A stretch of DNA of 64,000 bases from Erysipelotrichaceae bacterium (GTDB taxonomy: Bacteria > Bacillota_I > Bacilli_A > Erysipelotrichales > Erysipelotrichaceae): assembly GCA_029101345.1 (NCBI GenBank), contig JAQXQU010000065.1:16439-80438 (forward strand), given 5' to 3'. The stretch's first letter is position 1. Each line of letters begins with the position of its first letter. The notes beneath the pieces were generated by a model. It did no database searches, had not been told where the DNA came from, and saw only the letters and a list, made by a program, of their open reading frames with translations. This document shows, in pieces, positions 47,342 to 57,520 of this stretch. The translations under genes and the position numbers were made by a program.

Positions 47342-47366
47342 ATTTATTTCACATCATGAAATAAAT
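47342..47366. promoter_or_regulatory. Candidate RpiR operator (inverted repeat)
   Basis: ATTTATTTCA-CATCA-TGAAATAAAT upstream of the PTS operon. Confidence 0.5.
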
Positions 47367-47375
47367 TTCAAATAA

Positions 47376-47399
47376 AAAAGGAGGTATTTCTACCTCCAG
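47376..47399 (-). terminator. Terminator of gap
   Basis: Minus strand GGAGGTAGAAATACCTCCTTTTTT. Confidence 0.75.
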
Positions 47400-47420
47400 A
47401 TTAAGCATTTAGATTATCTA

Positions 47421-48428
47421 TTAAAGAGAAGCTAAGTACTTGATAGTTCTTACCATCTGAGTTGTGTAAGAATTTTCGTTGTCATACCAAGAAACAACCT
47501 GTACCTGGTAAGTTTCATCATCAATCTTAGATACCATTGTCTGAGTAGCATCGAAGATTGAACCATATGTTGAACCGATAATATCTGAAGAAACGATTAG
47601 GTCTTCGTTGTAGCCGAATGATTCGTTAGAAGCAGCCTTCATAGCAGCATTGATACCATCAACTGTAACGTCCTTGCCGTTTACAACTGCAACAAGAATT
47701 GTAGTTGAACCAGTCTTTGTAGGAACACGCTGAGCTGAACCGATTAACTTGCCATTTAATTCAGGAACTACCAGACCGATAGCCTTAGCTGCACCTGTTG
47801 AGTTAGGAACGATGTTTTCAGCACAAGCTCTAGATCTTCTCTTATCACCCTTCTTCTGTGGGCCATCAAGAGGCATCTGGTCACCAGTATAAGCATGAAC
47901 AGTAGTCATGATACCTGATGATACTGGAGCATATGCATTTAATGCCTTAGCCATAGGTGCTAAGCAGTTTGTAGTACAAGAAGCTGCAGAGATGATCTTG
48001 TCATCAGCTGTTAATGTAGTGTGGTTAGTGTTGTAAACGATAGTTGGAAGATCATTGCCTGCTGGAGCAGAGATAACAACCTTCTTAGCACCTGCATCGA
48101 TATGAGCCTGTGCCTTTGCCTTTGAAGTATAGAAACCTGTGCATTCCAATACAACATCAACATCTAATTCACCCCAAGGCAAATTAGCAGCGTTAGCTTC
48201 CTTATAGATCTTGATTGACTTGCCATCAACAACTACTGAATCTTCTGTAGAAGAAACTTCATGCTGGTAAGTACCATGAGATGTATCATACTTTAACAAG
48301 TAAGCTAGCATTTCAGGGCTTGTTAAATCGTTGATTGCAACAACATCATAACCTTCAGCACCGAACATCTGTCTGAATGCAAGACGACCGATACGACCGA
48401 AACCATTAATCGCAACTTTTACTGCCAT
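47421..48428 (-). CDS. gap: Glyceraldehyde-3-phosphate dehydrogenase, type I
   Basis: [44 protein letters not shown]. Confidence 0.97.
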   Translation of the reverse strand: MAVKVAINGFGRIGRLAFRQMFGAEGYDVVAINDLTSPEMLAYLLKYDTSHGTYQHEVSSTEDSVVVDGKSIKIYKEANAANLPWGELDVDVVLECTGFYTSKAKAQAHIDAGAKKVVISAPAGNDLPTIVYNTNHTTLTADDKIISAASCTTNCLAPMAKALNAYAPVSSGIMTTVHAYTGDQMPLDGPQKKGDKRRSRACAENIVPNSTGAAKAIGLVVPELNGKLIGSAQRVPTKTGSTTILVAVVNGKDVTVDGINAAMKAASNESFGYNEDLIVSSDIIGSTYGSIFDATQTMVSKIDDETYQVQVVSWYDNENSYTTQMVRTIKYLASL

Positions 48429-48465
48429 AATTAAAAATTTTTCCTCCTTTTATGACTTCCTAATT

Positions 48466-48494
48466 ATTATATTAAAGCTCTAATTTCAAGTCAA
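48466..48494 (-). promoter_or_regulatory. Promoter of gap
   Basis: Minus strand TTGACT-17 nt-TATAAT. Confidence 0.85.
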
Positions 48495-48696
48495 TTTCAT
48501 AAAGCAAAATCAAATGAAAAACCTCGAAGTAATCATTTATTATACTGGGGCAATCGCAATTATCAATCACCTGCAAAGCATCAGCTTTTTGCAAAAATCA
48601 ATTCAGAATCAATAAATGCATGCTTGTTTCAATAGGTTGCATTTCATCGGCAATTTCAGGAATGAATCAGCTAATAGCCTTTTTTCCTCTTTGCAT

Positions 48697-48723
48697 GATA
48701 AAAAGGGCATTTAGCCCTTTGAT
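48697..48723 (-). terminator. Terminator of downstream lipoprotein gene
   Basis: AAAGGGCtaaatGCCCTTTTT on the minus strand. Confidence 0.75.
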
Positions 48724-48731
48724 TTCAGTTA

Positions 48732-49484
48732 TTACTTGACAACTACTGATACGATATGAGGATTTACACCATTGTACCAGTAAAGGAAGCCCGTCATATC
48801 AACGACATCGCCAACCTGCAATGACTCAACTGCTGCATAAACATCAGTATCATTGCCAGTCAAATATGATTCAACTGTGAATGTGTAAGTGTTTGTGCCA
48901 TCAGATACATTGAAGTAAAGGTCAGAATTTGATTCATGGCTACCTGAACCATCCCAGTTGTAAAGGAAGGCCGCACCACTTTCATCAGCAGCTACAACAG
49001 TCAGACCAGTGAAAGAGACAAATTCGTTCTGATGGTCAATCAGTTCGTCAGATCCAAGAAGAGCTGTTACATCAACTGCATCAGCAACATAATTGCCTTC
49101 GATGATTTCAAAAGTTGCGTCCATGATTTCGATTTCACCGGACCATTCACCCTTGTAACCATGAACTCTGATCTTTGTACCAGCAGTCAGCTTGGCAGCG
49201 TCTTCTTCAGTACATGCCATCTGGTAAATGAAGTAAGCACCATCTTCATCAGCTGCGTAGACAGTTATCTTGTCTTCCCACCAGCTCTGATGAGCCTGGA
49301 CATAACATTCAACATTTACTTCTGTTTCAAGATCAGCAGCCATATATTCAGCATGGCTCATGACTTTGACTTCGTTATCAGTTGTTGGTGTTTCATCGCC
49401 TGCAGGTTCATTATCTGCCTTGTTGCAAGCACCAAGCGCAAATAGAAGTCCAACAGCCAAGAGAATAGTTAATAATTTTTTCAT
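48732..49484 (-). CDS. Lipoprotein with OB-fold-like repeats
   Basis: MKKLLTILLAVGLLFALGACNK; tandem regions EDAAKLTAGTKIRVHGYKGEW and VESLQVGDVVDMTGFLYW. Confidence 0.75.
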   Translation of the reverse strand: MKKLLTILLAVGLLFALGACNKADNEPAGDETPTTDNEVKVMSHAEYMAADLETEVNVECYVQAHQSWWEDKITVYAADEDGAYFIYQMACTEEDAAKLTAGTKIRVHGYKGEWSGEIEIMDATFEIIEGNYVADAVDVTALLGSDELIDHQNEFVSFTGLTVVAADESGAAFLYNWDGSGSHESNSDLYFNVSDGTNTYTFTVESYLTGNDTDVYAAVESLQVGDVVDMTGFLYWYNGVNPHIVSVVVK

Positions 49485-49558
49485 TTGTTTCTCCTTTTGT
49501 CTTTTAGGACACACTAATTATATACTTTGTCATAATTGTTGGCAAAATAGTTAAGCAT

Positions 49559-51127
49559 TTAACAAGATTTCTTCCTTTTATAGATGACATAGGAAATGAT
49601 CAAAACCCAGGAAACACCTAAAGACCCCAGCAAAAGCTTGGCTTCAAAGGGAAGAGGTCCTAGATCCTTGGGCCCACCCAATGCCAAAGAGGCATCATCA
49701 AGATGATAGAGCAGATTGAGGTCTGAATAGAGTTTCCTGAAATACTCATCATCGATCGTCTCTTTTCTTCTGGTGGATTTGCAGGTATTTTCGATCAGTT
49801 GCCCTGCTGCCTCTCTTAAGGAGGCTGAACCATTGAAGACTGGTGTCACAAAGGTATGGTCAATATTGGCCAATAGCAGCTTAGTTGCATCAATCTTGAC
49901 TTGATAATGTTCATTGTCATCACTTCCACCTAAGGAAAGATATTCCTGATAAGCATCGCTGCTTGCGGCTGCCTGGCTTACAGGAACATAGCCTTCAGTC
50001 TTTGCATAGCCAATCTGGACTTCATCAGTCAAGAGATATTGGGCAAAAAGCCATGATGCCAGCACTTCCTGTTTGTCTTCCTTGTTGAAGATGCAGATGG
50101 AAGGTCCCTGGGAAATCATCTGCTTATTAGTGGAATCATATTGGGGAATCGCCGTGACAACTGTTTCAAATTCCACTATGTTTTCTTCTGCGATATCACT
50201 AAGTGGTGCCTTGGAACCCATCCAGGTAGAACCGGCAGTTGAATCAATCGCAAAGATGCATTGGCCGGCATTGAGGAAGTTGGCAGGATATGATGAGATC
50301 TTGAAGGTTGAAAAGGCACCAGTAGCGCTATGAGCTGAAAGGTTTTTAAGGATATCCTCAGTTACATCATTAAAGAGCAATACTTCACCCTTTTCAGAAG
50401 AATATGGTGCCTTAAGCTGCTTTAGCATGGTAATCATCATATTATCTGTTGACTTGTAGATGAAAGGAATCATGACCTTCTGGCCATTGACCAGATAATT
50501 TCCCTCATCATCCTTGGCCATTGCCTTTTCACTGACTTCAAAGACAAAATCCCAGCTGATTTCTTCAGGAATATGATAGCCAAGCTTTTCAACATAGGTC
50601 TTATTGATATAAAGGGCTTCGGTTGATCGCATAAAAGGAATGGCATAATAGCTATCGGCAATCTTGCATTCATCAAGGAATTCTTCAACCAGTTCATCCT
50701 TGTCTGGTGAATTGAACTTAAGCTTTTTTCCACCTAGGCCGTAGTTTTCATCAATCAGCAGATCATCAAGGCTGACAACGACATTATCACCAGTCAGATA
50801 AGTGGCAATATGGTCAGGATAGGTAATGCAGACATTAGGTGTCGTATCGGTGGAGATATTGGTGATGACATCGTTATAGATGCGCAGATAGTCTGTATAG
50901 TATTTAACCTGGACATGGATATTGGGATAGAGCTCTTCAAAGGATCTGATAGCATTTTCATAGACATTGACCTGATTCTTATTGGTATCGTTCTTTGCCC
51001 AGAAAACGACATCATATTCCCGGCTAAGATCAAATTCTTCCGGAACACTAAAGGCATTGCGCTGTTTGGAACCATGACAGCCACTTAGCAAAAGGAACGC
51101 TATTAGGATAAGCAATAGCTTTTTCAT
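49559..51127 (-). CDS. ABC extracellular solute-binding lipoprotein with C-terminal TM helix
   Basis: Lipobox LLLSGCHGS; sugar-binding-type core; C-terminal LLLGSLGVSWVLIISYVIYKRKKSC. Confidence 0.85.
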   Translation of the reverse strand: MKKLLLILIAFLLLSGCHGSKQRNAFSVPEEFDLSREYDVVFWAKNDTNKNQVNVYENAIRSFEELYPNIHVQVKYYTDYLRIYNDVITNISTDTTPNVCITYPDHIATYLTGDNVVVSLDDLLIDENYGLGGKKLKFNSPDKDELVEEFLDECKIADSYYAIPFMRSTEALYINKTYVEKLGYHIPEEISWDFVFEVSEKAMAKDDEGNYLVNGQKVMIPFIYKSTDNMMITMLKQLKAPYSSEKGEVLLFNDVTEDILKNLSAHSATGAFSTFKISSYPANFLNAGQCIFAIDSTAGSTWMGSKAPLSDIAEENIVEFETVVTAIPQYDSTNKQMISQGPSICIFNKEDKQEVLASWLFAQYLLTDEVQIGYAKTEGYVPVSQAAASSDAYQEYLSLGGSDDNEHYQVKIDATKLLLANIDHTFVTPVFNGSASLREAAGQLIENTCKSTRRKETIDDEYFRKLYSDLNLLYHLDDASLALGGPKDLGPLPFEAKLLLGSLGVSWVLIISYVIYKRKKSC

Positions 51128-51996
51128 CCTTTGGTACCTCCTCTTGAAACACCAGCCATGATCTTCTTATGGAAGATCAAATAGAGAACGATGAGCGGAA
51201 TTGAAATGACAACAACAGCAGCCATCATTGCCGGAATATTCTCACGGCCAAAACCTGATTCCCTGATGGTCTGAATGCCATTTGAAACAAGATAATAATT
51301 TGGATCGTCAGTAATAAGCCGCGGCCAGACATAGGAATTCCAGCATTCAATGACCTTGAGAATGGTGATTGTTACAATTGTTGGCTGGCAAATGGGAATC
51401 ATGACTTTCAGAAGATATTTGAAATCTGAACAGCCATCAACCTTCGCTGCCTTATAGAGTTCATCAGGTATCTGTTCAAAATTCTCCTTGAGCAGATAGA
51501 TATAGAAGACGGATGTTACTGAAGGAAGAATCAGACCTAGAAAACTGTTTCTTAGACCCCAGTCAGTGATTGTTACATAATTGGTGATGACTACAAGCTC
51601 ACTAGGAATCATCATCAATGACAAAAAGATGGTAAAGACAAGAGATCGACCCTTGAATTCAAGTCTTGAAAAGGCAAAGGCTGCCAAGATGATGACAACC
51701 AGCATCAATGCTGTAGTAACAAGCGCAAAGATGAGAGTATTGGCAAAATAAGAGGCCAAAGGCACTTCGGTAAAGGCAAAGATATAGTTCTCAATTGTTG
51801 GTGATAAGGTAAAGAACTTTGGAATATATTCGGAATTATAGGTTGAATAGCCCTTCAGCGATGTCAAAACCATCCAATAAAAAGGAAAGAGGACAATGAT
51901 GGCCCAGATTCCTAGCAATAGATAGGTGATGGTCTTCTGCAGGATATTTTTCAAGCGGGCAGTCTTTTCAATCTTTTCATAGTTTATGTTTTCCAT
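51124..51996 (-). CDS. Carbohydrate ABC transporter permease (MalG/UgpE-like)
   Basis: Polytopic; EAA-like motif ELYKAAKVDGCSDFKYLLKVMIPICQP. Confidence 0.9.
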   Translation of the reverse strand: MENINYEKIEKTARLKNILQKTITYLLLGIWAIIVLFPFYWMVLTSLKGYSTYNSEYIPKFFTLSPTIENYIFAFTEVPLASYFANTLIFALVTTALMLVVIILAAFAFSRLEFKGRSLVFTIFLSLMMIPSELVVITNYVTITDWGLRNSFLGLILPSVTSVFYIYLLKENFEQIPDELYKAAKVDGCSDFKYLLKVMIPICQPTIVTITILKVIECWNSYVWPRLITDDPNYYLVSNGIQTIRESGFGRENIPAMMAAVVVISIPLIVLYLIFHKKIMAGVSRGGTKG

Positions 51997-52005
51997 AACT
52001 CCCCC

Positions 52006-52890
52006 TTAGGCCTTCCTGCTAGTCAAAAGCAGATTGATGCAAGTAATGGTCAATACAATGGCAAATAAGACAAGTGCTGCTGCTGAAGCATAGGATGGAT
52101 AGCCTCCACTTGCTCCATAGAGCATGTCATAGACATAGCCAACGATGGTATTCATGCCGGCCGCATTGAGATTGGTGCCAAAGATTGCGACTACATCACT
52201 ATAGGCCTTAAAAGCACCAATAAAGCCGGTAATGATCAGATAGAACAGCATTGGCGCAATCATTGGCAGTGTAATATGGGTAAAGATCTTGAATTTGGAA
52301 GCACCATCAATCTTGGCTGCCCGGTAGTATTGCTGATCAACAGAAGCCAAAGCACTGGTCAGAATCAGAATCTTGAAAGGCAATACCACCCAGATTGTAT
52401 AGATGGACATGACAAGCATCTTGGCCCAATAAGGACCCTCAATGAAATCAATGGATGAAAAGCCCAGGAAATTGATCAGAAGATTGATTAGACCATCAGA
52501 ATAAGCTGTTTTCTTGAAAAGGATCATGAAGACAAGGCCTACTGCCAAAGTATTGGTAACATATGGCAGGAAGTAGATGGTTTCAAAGAGTTCCTTGAGT
52601 TTCCGGATAGAGTTGAGACCCAAGGACACCAACAATGCCAAAAGGGTGGAAATAGGAACAGTGATGATGACAAGGACAAAGGTGTTCTTGACAGCTTGCA
52701 TGAAATAGGGATCATGAAGCACATAGGAAAAGTTATAGCTGCCAATGCCATAGTAGGAAGAAGAGGCAAAGTTATAGCCTTCTTCCAGGGAATAGATGAC
52801 GACATCAATCAAAGGGTAGACCATGAACAATCCAAGGAAAATGATTGCTGGCAACAGGTAGAGCCAGCCCTTCAAACCATTTCTTTTCAT
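52006..52890 (-). CDS. Sugar ABC transporter permease (MalF/UgpA-like)
   Basis: QYYRAAKIDGASKFKIFTHITLPMIAPM. Confidence 0.9.
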   Translation of the reverse strand: MKRNGLKGWLYLLPAIIFLGLFMVYPLIDVVIYSLEEGYNFASSSYYGIGSYNFSYVLHDPYFMQAVKNTFVLVIITVPISTLLALLVSLGLNSIRKLKELFETIYFLPYVTNTLAVGLVFMILFKKTAYSDGLINLLINFLGFSSIDFIEGPYWAKMLVMSIYTIWVVLPFKILILTSALASVDQQYYRAAKIDGASKFKIFTHITLPMIAPMLFYLIITGFIGAFKAYSDVVAIFGTNLNAAGMNTIVGYVYDMLYGASGGYPSYASAAALVLFAIVLTITCINLLLTSRKA

Positions 52891-52897
52891 AGGATGC

Positions 52898-53986
52898 CTA
52901 CTTGATCAGCTCTTCGCTTTCAATATCAAAGAGATGGCATTTGCTTTCCTTGATGCTGAATCTGACCTTGTCACCACATATCAGCTTTCCGGTTTCTGAT
53001 GGTATAATCGCTCTTTTATTATCTGAGATGCTGCATGCATGATCATAGACAACACTTGTATCCCGTCCCATGACCTCGACTCTTTCAAGATCAAAGACCA
53101 GTGGACCATTTTCATCATATTCAAAGCCTTCAGGTCTAATGCCAACATAGACTTCTCGATCAGAGAGCTTTTTTTCCATAATGGCTGAATCACCAATATA
53201 GAGCAGATTGTTTTTGATTTCGCCCTTGAAAAGAGAAATTGGTGGATTGCCAAGGAATTTGGCTACAAAGAGATTTGCTGGAGCATCATAGACATCCTGA
53301 GGTCTTCCAATCTGTTGCAAGACACCATCCTTCATAACCACAATCATGTCAGAAATTGACATTGCTTCTTCCTGATCATGCGTAACAAAAACTGTTGTGA
53401 TGCCCGTCTTCTTCTGAATGCGCTTGATCTCTTCCCTGGTCTGAAGCCTGAGTCTAGCATCAAGATTTGATAGAGGTTCATCCAGCAGCAATACTCTTGG
53501 CATCTTTACAAGGGCTCTGGCTATTGCAACTCTTTGCTGCTGACCACCTGACATCTCTGATGGTTTGCGGTCTAGCAGCTTTTCAATCTGCACCAGTTTG
53601 GCAACTTCCAGAACCTTTTCTTCCATCTCTTTTCTGGACAGGCGTTCCTTCTTTTTGACATTTGTCAAAGGAAACATGATATTCTGACGAACAGTCATAT
53701 GCGGATATAGTGCATAGTTCTGAAACACAAGGCCTACTCCTCTGTTCTCCGGTGGCAAATTGGTCACATCATCATCCCCAAAGAAGACCTGACCCTTGGT
53801 TGGCAGTTCCAGACCTGATATCAGATTGAGCGTTGTTGACTTGCCACAGCCTGATGGTCCTAACAAGCCAATCAGCTTGCCATCAGGAATCTCAAAGTCA
53901 AAGCCGTTAACAGCAATAACATCGTCCGGCTTGTTCTTATCACGGCTTGGATAGATCTTGGTTAAGTTCTTCAATATGATTTTCAT
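52898..53986 (-). CDS. ABC transporter ATP-binding protein (UgpC/MsmK-like)
   Basis: GPSGCGKSTTLNLISGLE, MSGGQQQRVAIARALVKMPRVLLLDEPLSNLDARLR. Confidence 0.93.
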   Translation of the reverse strand: MKIILKNLTKIYPSRDKNKPDDVIAVNGFDFEIPDGKLIGLLGPSGCGKSTTLNLISGLELPTKGQVFFGDDDVTNLPPENRGVGLVFQNYALYPHMTVRQNIMFPLTNVKKKERLSRKEMEEKVLEVAKLVQIEKLLDRKPSEMSGGQQQRVAIARALVKMPRVLLLDEPLSNLDARLRLQTREEIKRIQKKTGITTVFVTHDQEEAMSISDMIVVMKDGVLQQIGRPQDVYDAPANLFVAKFLGNPPISLFKGEIKNNLLYIGDSAIMEKKLSDREVYVGIRPEGFEYDENGPLVFDLERVEVMGRDTSVVYDHACSISDNKRAIIPSETGKLICGDKVRFSIKESKCHLFDIESEELIK

Positions 53987-54022
53987 TGCATATCCCCTTG
54001 CTATTAATCCAAATTATAGCAC

Positions 54023-54751
54023 TTATTCCCCTGCAGCATATTCTTCTCCCAAAGCCAGGAGTTCTGATTGCGTGCTTTCATCAATATAGCCATTGCGATA
54101 GAGGGCATTGATAACGCTGATCTGACGCTTGATGGCCAGCTTTTTCCCTGTACTCAGATTATAGATGCTTGGGGCATTGATAACACCTGCCAATAGCGAT
54201 CCTTCAAAAAGATCAAGCTCACTAGGCTCTTTATCAAAATAGCCATTTGCAGCCTGCGAGATTCCATAATAGCCATCTCCATAATAGATGATATTCAGAT
54301 ACATCTCGATGATCTCTTTCTTGCTGTAGGTCTTTTCAATCTCATAAAGGAAGAAGAATTCGGCCATCTTCTGATCAAGAGTCAAGACAAAGCTGTAGTA
54401 GTAGTTCTTGGCCAATTGCTGGGTAATGGTAGAACCGCCCTGTGGCATCTTCTTAATAAAGGTTGAATATAAGGCACGTGCCAGAGAAACGAAATCAATC
54501 CCCTCCCTTTGAAAGAAGCGGTGATCTTCAATAGCTACAATGGAATTGATAAAGGCTGGTGAGATATCTTCATATTCAACATAATCTGCCACTTCTTCAA
54601 TGATGGCAGTTCTCATCATGGCAACTGGCTTCTTTTCCCTATCAATCTGATAAGTATCATAGCCCATCTTCAATAGATAAGCCCCAAAACTGCTAACCAC
54701 TATCAGCATAAGCAGGATGATGGCAATTATCATTTTTCTTATTGTCTTCAT
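54023..54751 (-). CDS. Monofunctional peptidoglycan glycosyltransferase
   Basis: N-terminal TM; AIEDHRFFQREGID, GGSTITQQLAKNYYYS, KKEIIEMYLNIIYYGDGYYGISQAA. Confidence 0.92.
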   Translation of the reverse strand: MKTIRKMIIAIILLMLIVVSSFGAYLLKMGYDTYQIDREKKPVAMMRTAIIEEVADYVEYEDISPAFINSIVAIEDHRFFQREGIDFVSLARALYSTFIKKMPQGGSTITQQLAKNYYYSFVLTLDQKMAEFFFLYEIEKTYSKKEIIEMYLNIIYYGDGYYGISQAANGYFDKEPSELDLFEGSLLAGVINAPSIYNLSTGKKLAIKRQISVINALYRNGYIDESTQSELLALGEEYAAGE

Positions 54752-54803
54752 AAGAACCATTATAAAAGGGAGGACTTCGGATAGGAAGCCTCCCTGTTTC
54801 AAA

Positions 54804-56069
54804 TTAATAAATGCTTAAGTTGCTGAAGATCAGATACTTTGGACCCTTGTAATAGGACATGGTGGTTTCTTCCTTTGATACCTTGACATTTCTGATGTCA
54901 TTATAGATATTCCCGGCAATGGAAAAACCGGTCAAAGGGATATATTCATTGCCATCATAATATAAGGCCAGTCTGACTTCGCCACCAAAATAGCCAGATG
55001 ATGATTCATATTGTGGTGAAGAGAAGTTCTTGATCAGAAGATGCTTTTTGTGATGATAGTCCACAGCCTCGCCACCAAGAATAATGATTGGCAGATTGCC
55101 TGTTGCCTTCTTCTTAAGATAATGGGCATAACGCAATTCACCATAATTGCCTATAGCCTTGCCATTTCTGATAATGGTCTTGCCAGTAAGCTTCAATCCT
55201 GACTTATCAAAGCCCTTGGAAGATAAACAGCCCTTAGCATAATGGTCAAGCTTGATATTCAACGATCCATCAGCAACCTCATCACCCTTGATAAAGTGGT
55301 TCTGGTGGTTGTAGATAGTCCGATAGGACAATTCAGAAGCAAAGCCATCGACAATGTTTTCAAGCATGTCACCACCTATGAGAACCAGGACATCCTTATC
55401 AATTTCCACTTCTGATAAACTATGGGCTTTTGCCCTCAATAGGGCATCATCCATGGTCTCGGCAATCTCCCTTTCAATCTCCTTAGGCTTGACATAGCCC
55501 TTACGAATGGCCTTATAGACTTCAAATTCACTGCCATTATGCCTTACAGTCGGAATGACTTCAATGAAAAGCTCAAATTGGCCATGGCGGTGATGGTTGC
55601 CTTTGGAAGTGATGATCTCCTCTTCCTTCATGCTTGCAAAGATTTCAGTTGCAGAAAGCCAGACATCTTCGCGGTTATCAGCCTTGAAAATCGCCTTGGC
55701 TGCCTTTGCTGAAAGCTTATTGAGATCTTCTTCTTCAAGGGTTCCCTCATCAACATCTGCACACTTTTCGGCAATCGGGAACCAAGGGTTATTGATGGCC
55801 CTGGCTTTTCTGATTGCTGCCCCGAGCTTTCTTTTGAAGCTTGAGACATTATCAGCTGCCGTTATGACGACATTTGAGGAACCACGATATTCATCATGAT
55901 CAACATAGATTTCAACACTGATCGACTCAACTTCCACAAAACGGTTGAGTTCAAGACTCTTTTTGGCATAGAACAGTTCACTTGACTTTCTTCTATTAAG
56001 GGAAATGACATAGTCATCAATCATTGCATTTTCATCAAGAATACTGATAATCTTATCCAATTTCATCAT
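54804..56069 (-). CDS. TldE/PmbA-type metallopeptidase-family protein
   Basis: Partner of TldD with ATGA overlap; TldE-like C-terminal barrel. Confidence 0.8.
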   Translation of the reverse strand: MMKLDKIISILDENAMIDDYVISLNRRKSSELFYAKKSLELNRFVEVESISVEIYVDHDEYRGSSNVVITAADNVSSFKRKLGAAIRKARAINNPWFPIAEKCADVDEGTLEEEDLNKLSAKAAKAIFKADNREDVWLSATEIFASMKEEEIITSKGNHHRHGQFELFIEVIPTVRHNGSEFEVYKAIRKGYVKPKEIEREIAETMDDALLRAKAHSLSEVEIDKDVLVLIGGDMLENIVDGFASELSYRTIYNHQNHFIKGDEVADGSLNIKLDHYAKGCLSSKGFDKSGLKLTGKTIIRNGKAIGNYGELRYAHYLKKKATGNLPIIILGGEAVDYHHKKHLLIKNFSSPQYESSSGYFGGEVRLALYYDGNEYIPLTGFSIAGNIYNDIRNVKVSKEETTMSYYKGPKYLIFSNLSIY

Positions 56070-57439
56070 CCAAGTTTTGCCCTCACTTTCAAATGTGGTC
56101 CACCATCAGACACATAGACCCATTCCTTATGGCCTTTGCCGCACATGCCGGAACCTGTAACCTTCAATTCATCGGAAACCATGGAAATGGAATTCAATAG
56201 ATCAAGGACAGAACCAGATATGACAACCGGTGCAACAATCCTGCCAGTAAACTTGCCATCCACAATTTCCATACCGTAGGAAGCTGTACATTGAATCTGC
56301 CAGTTCTTAGGATCTTCCATGCCATTGCTGGTCTCACAGAGATAATAGCCATGGTCAATGGATTTGATCATATCCGCAAGCTTGTCCTTTCCTTCCTTAA
56401 AGAAGGTATTGGTCATTCTTGAATAAGCCTTATGGCTGTAGCTTTCCCTGCGACCATTGCCACTAGGCTCCTTTCCCAATTGCAAAGCACTTAAGGCATC
56501 GGAAATGCCGTTTTGCAGAATGCCATCCTTGATGATTTGCGTGTTATGAGCCAAGACTCCATCATCATCAAAGAAATAGGAGGCAGCACTGATACAGGAT
56601 GCTGCTCCATCGTACATGTTGACAAGATCTGAAGCAACTCTTTTGCCTACATATTCACTTGCTTTGGCTCTTCCTTTGACAAACATATCCATTTCAACAC
56701 CATGGCCAAAAGCTTCATGGGCAATTAATCCGGAAATGCTCTGATCAGTGATAACATCATAGACACCAGGTTCAATAGCCTTGGCATCAAGCAGTTTGAC
56801 AGCTATCTCTGTTGTATTGTCCACAAGATCCTTAAGCTTGTTTAGACAAGCAATAGAATCAGTATCGCCTTCAACTGTGTAATTCTGCTGGATGTTGTTT
56901 CCATCCTTGCTTACAACCATCAGCATGCCATTGGTCCAATCATATTGCTGGTCAAGCTTGCGCTTCTTGGACACAAAGATCTTGGCTGTCTCTCTTTTGA
57001 CAAAGGCAGTATAGACATTGACAATCTTGTCAGTGCTTTCAGCCTTCTTCCTGATCTTTTGCAGGATCTTCAATATCTTGCCATCAGATAAAGGCTGCTG
57101 GTCCTGACGCTTGAAGGATTTGACCATTTCCTCTTCTTTAAGGATTGGCAAAGGCTCTTCCATTTTGATGCTGATGGCAAGCTTTCTTCTGACTTTTGCA
57201 ATATCAAGTCCACGGATATCATTGCAGGAATATTCACTATAGCCACCATTCTGATAGACCTTGATGACAAAGCCCAGTTCACTGTCAAGGTCATCAATCG
57301 ATGTTTCGGTTGTTGCTGAAACAATGCGCTTGTTATGAACATAGGAACCAAGAATCGATACATATTCATAATAGTTTCCCAGTTCTTCAACCAGTTTGCT
57401 AGCATCAGCCATGCGGGAAATCAAAAATCCATATGACAT
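56066..57439 (-). CDS. tldD: TldD-type metallopeptidase
   Basis: Zinc motif LIAHEAFGHGVEMDMF; TldD C-terminal domain. Confidence 0.88.
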   Translation of the reverse strand: MSYGFLISRMADASKLVEELGNYYEYVSILGSYVHNKRIVSATTETSIDDLDSELGFVIKVYQNGGYSEYSCNDIRGLDIAKVRRKLAISIKMEEPLPILKEEEMVKSFKRQDQQPLSDGKILKILQKIRKKAESTDKIVNVYTAFVKRETAKIFVSKKRKLDQQYDWTNGMLMVVSKDGNNIQQNYTVEGDTDSIACLNKLKDLVDNTTEIAVKLLDAKAIEPGVYDVITDQSISGLIAHEAFGHGVEMDMFVKGRAKASEYVGKRVASDLVNMYDGAASCISAASYFFDDDGVLAHNTQIIKDGILQNGISDALSALQLGKEPSGNGRRESYSHKAYSRMTNTFFKEGKDKLADMIKSIDHGYYLCETSNGMEDPKNWQIQCTASYGMEIVDGKFTGRIVAPVVISGSVLDLLNSISMVSDELKVTGSGMCGKGHKEWVYVSDGGPHLKVRAKLG

Positions 57440-57520
57440 AAGCTACCTCCATTCTGTTAATATCAATCTATGAATAATTCTAAAATCATTCTAACATTAA
57501 TATAGCAAAGGAGTACTAGG

